DNA of 64,000 bases from Advenella sp. FME57 (GCF_014897675.1 NZ_JABUXU010000002.1:124001-188000); one strand, 5' to 3'; positions 8,871 through 17,650 are shown, counted from the first letter of the stretch. Numbers and translations are program-made. Notes: generated by a model not told the origin, from the letters alone.

Positions 8871-9054
8871 CAGCGGTTGTTTAAGAACGTTGCAGGTTTT
8901 TCACAGGGCCAGGGAAGGGAAGCGACAATTGTTCAATATCGTTGTCGGTGATATAGGCAGTGCACTTCAATCACGATCGGCATGGCCGATGTGCCAGCCG
9001 GGCAACCCAGGACGGATGCACGGGCTTGGCGTCAATTGTCTTGGATGGGATAGC

Positions 9055-9087
9055 TGTTTGTATATACCCTTGAGGTATATACAAACA
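9055..9087. repeat. 14-bp perfect inverted repeat
   Basis: Arms TGTTTGTATATACC (9055-9068) and GGTATATACAAACA (9074-9087) are exact complements around a 5-base loop CTTGA. It lies 63 bp past the stop of the phosphodiesterase pseudogene. There is no T-run on either side, so it is not a classical intrinsic terminator; it may still form an mRNA 3' hairpin or bind a regulator. Confidence 0.7.
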
Positions 9088-9150
9088 TGCCAACTACAGA
9101 TACATCGGCTTTTACCGGGCCTCGCCTTGATGAGCAAGGCTGTTCGGCAA

Positions 9151-9977
9151 TCAGGCGGCAGCGGTGGTATCGTCGGCCATTTCATGCAGCCGAAAGCGCT
9201 GGTCGCTGTCCAGGAAATCCTCGGCATGGATCAGGACCTGTTCTTCATTGAGCAGAACGACGCCGTACTGAGGTTGCTCATGACTGCCATGGATGCAGCT
9301 TTCATCCCCATGCAGGTCAAGCGCCACCTGATGATTGGTGCCCCGCAGGGTGGAATACGCCATGCTTCGGAAGGTTCCGCAAATCGGCCGATGGATGTGG
9401 CCGAAAAAGACCTGTCGGATGCGATGTTCAAAACCCTCAATCGCACCGAAAAAAGGTGCCGTCTCCAGGAGCGAAAGTGCATCCATACTTCGAATGCCAA
9501 TTGGAAAGAAGGGGTGGTGCATGAACAGCAGCACCGGTTTGCTCGATTCGGCCAGGCGTGCGCGCAGCCAGTTGGCCCGGGTCTCGCAATAGACGCCCCA
9601 ATGTACGCCCGGTTCGTTGGTATCGAGAAACAAGGCAAGGTAGGACCGAAATCACGGACATATTGAACAAACCCGTTTTCGTCGGTATCGATATGTGCAA
9701 AGTGATGTCGAAACTGCTGCCGGCTATCGTGATTGCCCAGGATGGGGTATACCGGCATGCTCAATGGCGCCAGACATTCGCGCAAATGGACGTATGCCTG
9801 GGCGTGCCCGTAGTGCGTCAGGTCACCGGTAATCACAACGGCCTGCGCGTCGGGTTGGTGCGCGAGCATGTGCTTTACGGCTTGTTGCAGGCGTTGCTTT
9901 GGATTGGTGCCGTACAGGACACCGGCATCAGCAACCAGATGCGTATCTGTCAGATGGATGAATTTCATGATTGTCAT
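9151..9977 (-). pseudogene. GpdQ/Icc-like metallophosphodiesterase, frameshifted
   Basis: Reading from an ATG at 9977 gives MKFIHLTDTHLVAD (DxH), VITGDLTHYG and ILGNHDSRQQF, then the frame breaks. The remaining motifs LLFMHHPFFPIG and VFFGHIHRP continue in the next frame to a stop at 9151. The break is at about 9641-9646: one extra base after GGTCC would restore RDFGPYLALFLDTNEPG. The restored length is about 275 residues, matching GpdQ (274), a glycerophosphodiesterase. It is the last gene of the Ugp-like operon and its ATG is one base after the stop of the binding-protein gene. Either a true pseudogene or a sequencing error. Confidence 0.8.
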
Positions 9978-9978
9978 A

Positions 9979-11238
9979 TCACTTGAGAAGGTTTTGCACG
10001 TCTTGCGCCATGGCTTCCAGGGCCGCCTGTGGTTGGGCCGATTTATCGAACACGGTTTGCAGACGGTCATTGATGACATCGGTGATTTTCAGGCCGTTCT
10101 CTCCGGGGAAAGCATACCAGCCGGTTAACCAGGGCATCTGCTTGACAGCCGTGTATTGGTTGGGGTTGGCATCGTAGTAGCCTTTGAGCTTGGCCGGATC
10201 GTCAATGGGCAATGTGTTGGCAGGGAAGTAGCCGGTTCCTTTTGTCATGATGGTGGCGCCCTCGGGCCCTGTGGCAAATTTAATGTATTCCCAGGCTGCC
10301 TTCTGGCGCTCCGGGTCTTTGGTGAACATCATGGCCACGTTGCCGCCGGCCGGAACTTTTCCTTGCTCGCCATAGATGGGGAAGTAACCCGTGACCATTT
10401 TGAACTTGTCGCCGATTTGCTCGGCAATGCTCGACAACCGCGACGTAGATGATGAAAGGACAGCTAGTTTGCCCGTTACGAACAATTGGGTTGCGTCCTT
10501 GAATCGCAGATTCTGCATGGTGTCGTTGTCGACCATGCGGCCCATCTGCGCAATGGATTCCTGGCCAATTTTATCGTTGAACATTACCTTGGTTTCATCG
10601 GCGTTCAGCATCGTGCCGCCTTTGGAGAAAACCATGGCCTGCCATAACCAGTTGCCGGTAATTTCCCAGTCGTAATGCAGCCCATTGGTGCCGGGGTTGG
10701 CCTTGCGTGATTTGTCGGCGATGGCGATGATCTCGTCCCAGGTCTTGGGCAGCGCATCCGCTTTGACGCCGGCTTTGCTCAGCAAATCCATGTTGTAGTA
10801 AACAATGGGGGTAGAGAGCGAAAACCCGATGCCCACCTGTTTGCCGTTGACTTGGCCCAGCGAGAGCAGGGCGGGACTGTAGCCGCTTTGGGCCCAGTCT
10901 TTTTCCGCATTGATGAACGGAGTCAGTTCCACTGCGATATTGCGATCGACAAAAACACGCTGGCGATTCAGGCCCTGGTAGGACACGTCGGCCAGTTGTT
11001 TGGTAACGGCATGGCGCAATGCCTGTTGCGTAGCCTCTTCATATTCCGGTGTAGGCGCACGGAACTTGACTGTATAGTCGGGAAATTTTTCGGTAAAGCG
11101 TTTGGCAATTTCCGCGTGTACCTGATTGAACACATCAGGATAGGGGTAGTCGACGATGAGTTCAATTTTGGCGGCATGGGCCGCATTGCTTGTCAGGGAC
11201 AGGCACGCCAGGGCGCGCAATAGATTTTTGGTTCGCAT
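9979..11238 (-). CDS. ABC importer substrate-binding protein (UgpB-like)
   Basis: A 419-residue extracytoplasmic binding protein of the family 1 (sugar/G3P) group. Residues 1-22 are a signal peptide ending AAHA, and the body has the family's IELIVDYPYP start, a TPIVYYNMDLLSKAG segment and PKTWDEI. The UgpB-like length and its place beside a UgpA/E/C set, a GpdQ-like phosphodiesterase and a HAD phosphatase suggest glycerol-3-phosphate or glycerophosphodiesters as ligand (inference). Spaced 15 bp downstream of the UgpE-like permease gene. Confidence 0.85.
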   Translation of the reverse strand: MRTKNLLRALACLSLTSNAAHAAKIELIVDYPYPDVFNQVHAEIAKRFTEKFPDYTVKFRAPTPEYEEATQQALRHAVTKQLADVSYQGLNRQRVFVDRNIAVELTPFINAEKDWAQSGYSPALLSLGQVNGKQVGIGFSLSTPIVYYNMDLLSKAGVKADALPKTWDEIIAIADKSRKANPGTNGLHYDWEITGNWLWQAMVFSKGGTMLNADETKVMFNDKIGQESIAQMGRMVDNDTMQNLRFKDATQLFVTGKLAVLSSSTSRLSSIAEQIGDKFKMVTGYFPIYGEQGKVPAGGNVAMMFTKDPERQKAAWEYIKFATGPEGATIMTKGTGYFPANTLPIDDPAKLKGYYDANPNQYTAVKQMPWLTGWYAFPGENGLKITDVINDRLQTVFDKSAQPQAALEAMAQDVQNLLK

Positions 11239-11253
11239 GATGAATTCCTTTGT

Positions 11254-12096
11254 TTAACCTTTGACACCCGAGAGGGTGACACCTTCGATAAAGCGCTTCT
11301 GCGCGGACAGAAAAAACAGCAGTAATGGTAGTGTGATGATGACGGTACCCGCCATCAGCGGTCCGAAATCGGTCCCCGCTTCTTCATTCTTAAAGAACAT
11401 CGTTCCGAGCGGCGGCGTGGCCAGGTCAGCGGTATTGATGACCAGCAGCGGCCAGAAATAATCGTTCCAGTGCCAGACCACCGAAAATATCGAGAACGCG
11501 ATCAGCGCCGGCATGGCTGCCGGCATCATGATGCGCCAGACCAGTTCGAACTCGCTCATGCCGTCAAGACGGGCAGCATGAATGAGGTCATTGGGCACGC
11601 CCATAAAGAACTGGCGCATCAGAAAAATACCGAACCCGGACGCGATAAAGGGAATGATCAGTGCGGCCATGGTGTCCAGCAGTCCTGCGTGATATAACAG
11701 AATGTAGAGTGGGATGGCCGTCGCCTGAAAGGGAATCATCAGCGACATCAGTACCAATCCCCAGGCAAGGCGTTTGCCCCGGAACTGCAGCTTGGCAAAG
11801 CAATAGGCGGCTGGCAGCGCGACGATAATTTGCAGAATCAGGATGCCCGCACAGACCACCACGCCATTGAATAAATAGCGAAGCAGGGGAACCTGGGTCA
11901 GCGCTTTCGTATAGTTTTCGATTGCTGCCCAATGCTGTGGCAACAAATGAAAACCTTCGCGAAAAATTTCATCTGCAGGTTTCAGGGAAGTGGACAGCAT
12001 CCAGACAAAGGGCAGCAGGAAGACTGCGGCTCCCGCCATCAGTACGACATGTCGGAATATCTGCCAGGAAAGCGAAGCGTGCATTGGATTTTTCAT
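11254..12096 (-). CDS. ABC importer permease (UgpE-like)
   Basis: A 280-residue inner-membrane protein with six hydrophobic segments and the binding-protein-dependent permease loop (EAA motif) at HAARLDGMSEFELVWRIMMP (about residues 183-202). FVWMLSTSLKPADEIF after the first helix is typical of the UgpE/MalG group. Its start overlaps the stop of the UgpA-like permease by 4 bp (ATGA), so both are translated together and form the transmembrane heterodimer. Confidence 0.9.
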   Translation of the reverse strand: MKNPMHASLSWQIFRHVVLMAGAAVFLLPFVWMLSTSLKPADEIFREGFHLLPQHWAAIENYTKALTQVPLLRYLFNGVVVCAGILILQIIVALPAAYCFAKLQFRGKRLAWGLVLMSLMIPFQATAIPLYILLYHAGLLDTMAALIIPFIASGFGIFLMRQFFMGVPNDLIHAARLDGMSEFELVWRIMMPAAMPALIAFSIFSVVWHWNDYFWPLLVINTADLATPPLGTMFFKNEEAGTDFGPLMAGTVIITLPLLLFFLSAQKRFIEGVTLSGVKG

Positions 12097-12965
12097 TGGT
12101 AATGGGTCCGTTTTTCCATGCCAATCTGCTGGATCAAGGTGAGTATGAAAATGCAGGCGACGAACACCAGCACGATGGCTGCTGCGTAACCCATGCGGAA
12201 AAAATTGAAACCTTCGGCGTAAATCGTATGCAGGAGGACTTCGGTCGACTTGTTCGGCCCGCCCTGAGTGAGCGCATGCACGGTATCGAAAACCTGCAGT
12301 GAACGAATGCAGCAGACGGTAACCACGAACAGCATGGTTGGCCCCAGCATGGGCAGGGTCAGTCGCAGCAGGCGGTCCAGCGGATGGCGCATGCCGTCAA
12401 GCAGGCTGGCATGGCGCAACTCCATTGGAATATTTTTCAGACCAGCAAGAAACATGACCATGGCCAGCCCCGACATTTGCCAGATCCCGATGGCAGCCAG
12501 TGACGGCAGGGCCAGGTCATAATCGTTCAACCAGTTCTGGGGGCCGATGCCAAACCATGACAGCACTTTATTCAGAAAACCCACGGTGGGATGCATGAGA
12601 AATTGCCATACCACAGCCATGGCAATCAGCGTGGAGGCAACCGGCATGAAAAAGGCAGTGCGGTAAAAGCCGCGCAAGGATTCATGGGATTCGATGAGCA
12701 AGGCAACGCCCAGCCCGACTCCAATTGAGCACACCGATACGATGACCAGGTAATAGACTGTGTTGGCAAAGCTTTTGCGAAAGGTCGGGTCATTCCAGAG
12801 ATCGACGTAGTTGCCTAGCCCGACCCAGTTCCAGGAGCTGGCGCCGAACTGCCAGTCCGTCAAAGACATGAGCGCCACGATGAGCAGCGGCACGATCAAT
12901 AGCAATACAGTCAGAACCAGGCAGGGGCCGAGTAACAGCGACAGTTGCAGTGGCTTGATACGCAT
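12093..12965 (-). CDS. ABC importer permease (UgpA-like)
   Basis: A 290-residue inner-membrane protein with six hydrophobic segments and an EAA loop at RHASLLDGMRHPLDRLLRLT. SLTDWQFGASSWNWVGLGNY after the first helix is the MalF/UgpA-type periplasmic loop. Its stop overlaps the start of the UgpE-like gene, and its start is 9 bp downstream of the ATPase gene stop. Confidence 0.9.
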   Translation of the reverse strand: MRIKPLQLSLLLGPCLVLTVLLLIVPLLIVALMSLTDWQFGASSWNWVGLGNYVDLWNDPTFRKSFANTVYYLVIVSVCSIGVGLGVALLIESHESLRGFYRTAFFMPVASTLIAMAVVWQFLMHPTVGFLNKVLSWFGIGPQNWLNDYDLALPSLAAIGIWQMSGLAMVMFLAGLKNIPMELRHASLLDGMRHPLDRLLRLTLPMLGPTMLFVVTVCCIRSLQVFDTVHALTQGGPNKSTEVLLHTIYAEGFNFFRMGYAAAIVLVFVACIFILTLIQQIGMEKRTHYQ

Positions 12966-12974
12966 ACGGATCTC

Positions 12975-14111
12975 CTAGGCTGCCAATGACAGGCATTGCC
13001 TGTCTGAGCGCAAACTGTGTCCCTGAGCATCGAACACGTGCCAGGCTTCGTGTGGCACATGCACCTGCAGTACTTCGCCAATTTTCAAATGTGGCGCCGT
13101 ATCGAGCACCACGACGACAGATTCACCGGCCGGCGTCTGCATTGTTACCATGCATTCTGGTCCCGTGAATTCGACCAGGGTGATTCTGCCTCTGACGCTC
13201 AGCGTATCGTCCGAGGCAGTCAGCAAGGCCTGCTGCGGACGAAATGCCAGTTGTGCGGCATGCCTTGGAAAGAAATCGTGCAGTGGCTGATCCTGCAGGC
13301 AGGCATGGCCTGCTGCATTCTGCGTGACTGCCAGGAAGTTGACCCGAGGCGCGCCTACAAAGGCGGCCACATCGGTATGGCTGGGGGTGTGATAAATTTC
13401 CTGGGGCGTGCCCAGTTGCAGGATGTGACCGCCCTTCATCACCGCGATACGATCTGACATGGACATGGCTTCATGTTGGTCATGCGTGACATAGACAAAG
13501 GTGACGCCCAGTTCATCGTGCAGTTGCCGGATTTCGCTGCGCAACGACTGGCGCAAGCTGGCATCCAGATTCGACAGGGGTTCATCGAACAGGAACAGGG
13601 AGGGGCGCCGCACCATCGCACGCGCCAGCGCGACACGCTGGCGCTGTCCGCCGGAAAGCTGCACGGGCTTGCGATCCCACAGGTGGGCAATACCCAGGAT
13701 CTCGGCAATTTTTCGTCCCTGTTTTTGCGCGTCGTGGGTTTTGCGGCGCGTTGCCGGACTGATCCAGCGTGCTCCCGGCAGTCGTTGTGCAAAGTGCAGC
13801 ATGCGCATATAAAGCGGGGTGCAGATATTGTCGCCTACTGTCATGTGAGGATAGAGCGCATAGGATTGGAACACCATGGCGCAGTCTCTTTGGCCGGGCG
13901 ATTGCGTCAGTAAATCCGCATCCCCCTTTCTGATCGTTCCGGTATCCGGCATTTCCAGCCCTGCCAGCAGTTTGAGCAGGGTTGATTTTCCGCAACCGGA
14001 AGCGCCAAGCAGGGTTAGAAATTCACCATTGCGTATGGTGAGCGATAGCTTGTCAAGCACGGTAGTACTGCCGTAAGACTTGCTGATGTGGTCAAGGAAA
14101 ATATCAGTCAT
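12975..14111 (-). CDS. ABC importer ATP-binding protein (UgpC/MalK-like)
   Basis: A 378-residue CUT1-type ATPase. Walker A is GASGCGKST (near residue 36), the signature is LSGGQRQRVALARAM, Walker B is LFLFDEPLSNLD and the switch histidine is in YVTHDQHEAM; the last ~140 residues form the regulatory TOBE/OB domain. Between the Q-loop and the signature there is an insertion of roughly 20 residues (around MLHFAQRLPGARWISPAT) that E. coli UgpC lacks. The coding region overlaps the HAD phosphatase stop by 8 bp, so translation is coupled. Confidence 0.9.
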   Translation of the reverse strand: MTDIFLDHISKSYGSTTVLDKLSLTIRNGEFLTLLGASGCGKSTLLKLLAGLEMPDTGTIRKGDADLLTQSPGQRDCAMVFQSYALYPHMTVGDNICTPLYMRMLHFAQRLPGARWISPATRRKTHDAQKQGRKIAEILGIAHLWDRKPVQLSGGQRQRVALARAMVRRPSLFLFDEPLSNLDASLRQSLRSEIRQLHDELGVTFVYVTHDQHEAMSMSDRIAVMKGGHILQLGTPQEIYHTPSHTDVAAFVGAPRVNFLAVTQNAAGHACLQDQPLHDFFPRHAAQLAFRPQQALLTASDDTLSVRGRITLVEFTGPECMVTMQTPAGESVVVVLDTAPHLKIGEVLQVHVPHEAWHVFDAQGHSLRSDRQCLSLAA

Positions 14112-14796
14112 GATTCAATTCCGGTAGAAGGGCGAACCGTTCGGCCAGCCATTGACTGAGTTCACGCGTATGACGGTAGCTCAGCACGGCAGGGGCCAGT
14201 TCACCCGGGTGAGTGTGGTAGCCGCCAAGATGGGCTGCAAAGTCGACGCCAGCCTGTGCCGCGCAATGCGCGTCGATCCAGGAGTCGCCTACGAATAATG
14301 CATCCCGCAGCGGGCATTGGAGATGCGCTAAGGTAGCCAGGATGGCAGCTGGGTCCGGTTTGGGCGGCAGGCCATCATCCAGGCAGTGAATATGTGAAAA
14401 AAGTGACCGCCAGCCTGCCTGGTCCAGCAGGGCCAGCGTGGAAGCGCGATCGCGATTGGTGCACAGTGCTAGCGTGAAGCCAGCCCCTTGCAATTGGGTC
14501 AGCGTATGATCTGTGTTCGGGTAAGGCACGGCGGCAGAGAGTGCATGGCCAAAATACGCGCGCTCCATGTCGCGCATGGTTGCTTGCGCCGCGTCAGCGT
14601 CCAGTTCCATTTGGTCAGTAGCCCGCGCGAACATAGCGCCGATCCCCTGGCTTAGTGCCAGGCGCAATGCTGCAGGTTCTATGCTCGTTACCCCGGGAGT
14701 GACCGTGCGTACGGCCTGCAGCAGGCTGGGCCAGGTGTCCAGAAGTGTGCCGTCCAGATCAAAGATGATCGTTTTATATGTGGAATGTGGTGTCAT
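14104..14796 (-). CDS. HAD-superfamily phosphatase (Gph-like)
   Basis: A 230-residue HAD hydrolase when started at the ATG at 14796, just before the catalytic motif IIFDLDGTLLDTW; an upstream in-frame ATG at 14838 would add 14 residues with no family support. Motif II is LCTNRDRAS, motif III lysine is in PPKPDPAA and motif IV is FVGDSWIDAHCAAQAG. The helical cap type is that of phosphoglycolate or beta-phosphoglucomutase relatives. As first gene of the Ugp-like operon it may dephosphorylate the imported or released phosphate ester (inference). Confidence 0.87.
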   Translation of the reverse strand: MTPHSTYKTIIFDLDGTLLDTWPSLLQAVRTVTPGVTSIEPAALRLALSQGIGAMFARATDQMELDADAAQATMRDMERAYFGHALSAAVPYPNTDHTLTQLQGAGFTLALCTNRDRASTLALLDQAGWRSLFSHIHCLDDGLPPKPDPAAILATLAHLQCPLRDALFVGDSWIDAHCAAQAGVDFAAHLGGYHTHPGELAPAVLSYRHTRELSQWLAERFALLPELNHD

Positions 14797-14926
14797 GACG
14801 CCCACTTTAATGATCAAATATGACATGAATATGAACATAAACGATCAATTGCGATCTTTTTTTCTATCGGTTAGAATCACGATTGTTCAAGTTATGGTAG
14901 TGGTTCTCAGCCAAAATGGATCATAT
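14797..14926. promoter_or_regulatory. Divergent promoter region of the Ugp-like operon and DeoR gene
   Basis: 130 bp of AT-rich DNA between the HAD gene and the DeoR gene. GATCAAAT, GATCAATT and GCGATC recur within about 45 bp and could be DeoR half-sites. No clear consensus -35/-10 pair was fixed. Confidence 0.35.
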
Positions 14927-15709
14927 ATGCTCAAAGTCGAACGTCAACAGCGCATTCTGGCGCGTATGCAGGAAACCAACGCCGTGACGGTGCGGGACTT
15001 GGCACGTGCATTTTCAACGTCGCCGATCACCATCCGGCGCGATTTGCTTGAGTTGGGTGAAAAAGGGTTGCTGGAACGCACCCACGGTGGGGCAGTGGCC
15101 TCACAAGAGGTGCTGGCCGAAGGCAATGCCCGCTACGAGATGTACAACTATGCCGAAAGGCACCGTCAGCAATCGGCTGAAAAGGCAGCCATTGCCGAAT
15201 GCGCCATGCAATATATTTCTGACGGCGACAGCATTCTCATCAATGCCGGGACGACCGCCCACGCGCTGGCGCAGGCGCTCAGCGGTCATCAGGATCTGCA
15301 TGTGATTACCAATGGCTTGACGGTTGCCGCGGCAGCCGGGCAAAGTCATCTTGCCCATGTGTATGTACTGGCCGGGCGCCTGGATCCGCGCAAGCAGGCC
15401 ACTATAGAGCGCGCCGATAATGATGTGTTATCCGGCATTCAGATTCGCGAAGCCTTTCTGGGCGTGCATGCGGTATCTGCCGCGGGTATTTTCATGCGGG
15501 ACAGCGAAGATGCTTCCATGAATCGGGCTTTTATCGCTGCAGCCAGTTGCACCACGGTCATGGCAGACCATACCAAGCTTAACGCCTTTGCGAGCTTTCG
15601 TATCTGTCCTTGGTCGCAGGTAGAGCGCCTGATCACCGATGCTGCTGCCGATCAGGCGGTGTTGCAGGCGATTCGGCAACAGGGTGTGGAAGTGGTTATC
15701 AGCGGTTAA
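14927..15709 (+). CDS. DeoR-family transcriptional regulator (GlpR-like)
   Basis: A 260-residue regulator from the ATG at 14927 (MLKVERQQRILARMQ), the usual start of the family; an in-frame ATG at 14894 would add 11 residues. The N-terminal helix-turn-helix is AFSTSPITIRRDLLELGEKG with the LLERTHGGAV wing, and the C-terminal sugar-phosphate sensor domain has DSILINAGTTAHALAQAL. It is divergent from the HAD/Ugp-like operon and probably represses it in response to a phosphorylated C3 or sugar compound. DeoR sensors of GlpR type bind glycerol-3-phosphate, consistent with the proposed substrate. Confidence 0.88.
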   Translation: MLKVERQQRILARMQETNAVTVRDLARAFSTSPITIRRDLLELGEKGLLERTHGGAVASQEVLAEGNARYEMYNYAERHRQQSAEKAAIAECAMQYISDGDSILINAGTTAHALAQALSGHQDLHVITNGLTVAAAAGQSHLAHVYVLAGRLDPRKQATIERADNDVLSGIQIREAFLGVHAVSAAGIFMRDSEDASMNRAFIAAASCTTVMADHTKLNAFASFRICPWSQVERLITDAAADQAVLQAIRQQGVEVVISG

Positions 15710-15765
15710 TCATTGCCAATGGAAGGCGAAATTGCGACATAACCGTACTTTTGCCTGCGTGCATC

Positions 15766-15873
15766 TCTAAATACACAATACAGCCAATAAGTTGTATATT
15801 GAAAATACAATCTATAATATGTATACTGGTAATACAATCTAAGTGCTGTATTTTAAATTTACAGCTTATAATT
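15766..15873. repeat. Four 27-bp direct repeats, probable HipB operator array
   Basis: Units start at 15766, 15793, 15820 and 15847, with a TGTA start of a fifth at 15874, so the period is exactly 27 bp. Units 2-4 each contain a dyad TGTAT-N7-(A/T)TACA: ATTGAAA, ACTGGTA and TTTAAAT are the central seven bases. The first unit is weaker (about 17 of 27 positions shared with the second). The array ends 23 bp before the HipB start and spans the likely promoter, which fits autorepression by a HipB-type antitoxin. The regulator assignment is inference. Confidence 0.65.
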
Positions 15874-15896
15874 TGTAAAACCTCAGGGAGGTATGC

Positions 15897-16157
15897 ATGC
15901 GTGACTATACTGTTCATACATCGGCACAGCTGCCCATGCTGCTGCAGGCATTTCGCAAGGAGGCCGGACTCACGCAAAGTGAAGCCGCCCTTCGGCTGGG
16001 CGTAACGCAGCAGACGTTGTCTGCACTGGAGCGTCACGCCGACACCGTGAGCGCAGATCGATTGTTGCGATTGCTCAGCATTCTGGGTGTGGATCTTGTG
16101 CTGCGCAAAAGTGGTGAGCCCAACAGCTCAGACGGCGTAGCTCCGTCGGCCTGGTAG
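15897..16157 (+). CDS. hipB: HipB-like antitoxin, XRE helix-turn-helix
   Basis: An 86-residue DNA-binding protein with a single XRE domain: LTQSEAALRLGVTQQTLSAL is the helix-turn-helix (about residues 24-43), followed by LLRLLSILGVDLVLRKS, the hydrophobic segment typical of HipB. An AGGGAGG ribosome-binding site precedes the ATG. It lies 4 bp upstream of the HipA-like gene and behind a repeat array. HipB neutralises HipA and represses the operon. Confidence 0.88.
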   Translation: MRDYTVHTSAQLPMLLQAFRKEAGLTQSEAALRLGVTQQTLSALERHADTVSADRLLRLLSILGVDLVLRKSGEPNSSDGVAPSAW

Positions 16158-16161
16158 CGCC

Positions 16162-17517
16162 ATGGGCAGACGCTCTCATGCTCGCGCACTCGGGCTGTGG
16201 ATGAACGCAGACTATGTGGGGACTTGGCATACCCGGCCAGGCGACGGCGAGGTCCTGCAATATGCCGATAGCTGGGTGACCTCGGCGCGCGGTCGGGCGC
16301 TTTCCCTGTCTCTTCCTTTTGCGCCTGGCAATCCGCCACATCGAGGCGAGGCCGTGCGGGCTTACTTCGAAAATCTGTTACCTGACAGCAAAGAAATTCG
16401 CCAACGGGTGGCGCGTCGGTACCAGACCGGCTCCACCGATGCATTTGACTTACTGATGCAGGTGGGCCGCGATTGCGTGGGTGCCCTGCAATTGCTCCCC
16501 GAAGGCATGCAGCCAGAGGCGATAAACGCTGTTCAGGCCACGCCTTTGAGCGAGGCCGAGGTCGCTCGCTTGTTGCGCGATACGCTCAATCCCGGTCCCC
16601 TGGCTGGCGCAGCCGGTTCCGATGCGCAAGACTTGCGCATCTCCATTGCCGGTGCGCAGGAAAAAACGGCCCTGTTGCACTTCCAGGGCCGATGGTGCCG
16701 GCCACACGGCGCGACACCCACGACCCATATTTTCAAGCTGCCAATGGGGCTGGTCGGGAATATGAAACTGGATCTGAGCGAGTCTGTCGAAAACGAATGG
16801 CTTTGTGCCGAGATCCTGCGCACATACGGGCTGCCAGTAGCCGAATGCGAACCGCTGCAGTTCGAAGATATGAAGGTGTTGTCGGTGACGCGATTCGATC
16901 GAACCTGGATTGCCGATGGTGAGCAAAAGCCGTGGCTGGTCCGGCTGCCGCAGGAAGATTTTTGCCAGATCACGGCAACCCCACCGCATTTGAAATATGA
17001 AGCCGACGGCGGGCCTGGCGTGGATCGCATCATGAGGATGCTAGACACCTCTCTTTATTCTGAACGTGATAAACGTATTTTTTTCCAGTCGCAAATACTC
17101 TTCTGGATGTTGTGGGCGTCCGATGGTCATGCGAAAAATTTCAGCGTTTTTCTCAGGCCTGGTGGAGGCTATGAACTCACGCCGCTATATGACATCCTTT
17201 CCGTTCTGCCTTTTCTGGGAGAAGGCAAGGGCAAGCTGTCGCCCTTCAGAGTGAAAATGGCGATGGCCGTGCGCTCAAAAAACGCGCATTACCTGATGCG
17301 AACAATCGAGCGACGGCACTGGTTGAATGTGGGCGAGCGATATGGCGTGGTAACGCCTGACGGGCGCGGCGCACAAGCGGTTGTGGATGACCTTGTGGCC
17401 CGAACACCCGCGGTTGTGCGTGCTGTGCGGGCCCGGCTGCCCAAGTCGTTTTCGCAGGTGCTGGCCGACAGTATTTTACAGGGCCTGCTAGCTTCGGCAG
17501 ACAGGCTGGCGGAGTGA
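16162..17517 (+). CDS. hipA: HipA-like serine/threonine kinase toxin
   Basis: A 451-residue protein close to the E. coli HipA length (440). It has the N-terminal HipA_N domain (residues ~10-110), RISIAGAQEK at 159-168 (the region of the autophosphorylated serine), FKLPMG at 191-196, ENEWLCAEILRTYGLPVAE at 210-228, the catalytic DGHAKNFS at 321-328 and the metal-binding YDILS at 343-347. All kinase landmarks are kept, so it is probably active. HipA kinases phosphorylate glutamyl-tRNA synthetase (or another aminoacyl-tRNA synthetase) and cause growth arrest and persistence. Co-transcribed with hipB. Confidence 0.9.
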   Translation: MGRRSHARALGLWMNADYVGTWHTRPGDGEVLQYADSWVTSARGRALSLSLPFAPGNPPHRGEAVRAYFENLLPDSKEIRQRVARRYQTGSTDAFDLLMQVGRDCVGALQLLPEGMQPEAINAVQATPLSEAEVARLLRDTLNPGPLAGAAGSDAQDLRISIAGAQEKTALLHFQGRWCRPHGATPTTHIFKLPMGLVGNMKLDLSESVENEWLCAEILRTYGLPVAECEPLQFEDMKVLSVTRFDRTWIADGEQKPWLVRLPQEDFCQITATPPHLKYEADGGPGVDRIMRMLDTSLYSERDKRIFFQSQILFWMLWASDGHAKNFSVFLRPGGGYELTPLYDILSVLPFLGEGKGKLSPFRVKMAMAVRSKNAHYLMRTIERRHWLNVGERYGVVTPDGRGAQAVVDDLVARTPAVVRAVRARLPKSFSQVLADSILQGLLASADRLAE

Positions 17518-17650
17518 TGTTGCGCAACAGGCCTGGTTGTTTGTTTGCCAGAGCCCGTTTAATCTGAAGGACACATCAGCAAGCCGGTGTTCGCAAATCC
17601 ATTATTTGCATGCTGCGACCGTGCAAAGCGCAGCAAATTTTTACTTATGC

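Larger units (their letters stand above)
8561..9150. other. 590-bp intergenic region with short repeats
   Basis: No convincing coding sequence on either strand. It holds two short tandem duplications (8808-8870) and a 14-bp-armed perfect inverted repeat (9055-9087). The promoter of the metallophosphoesterase should be near its left end. Confidence 0.5.

Noticed and set aside
1346-17534. The 14-mer TTGCGCAACAGGCC near 1346 and again at 17521
   Set aside because: Repeats of 14 bases occur by chance in a 64-kb window, and flanking sequence is unrelated.
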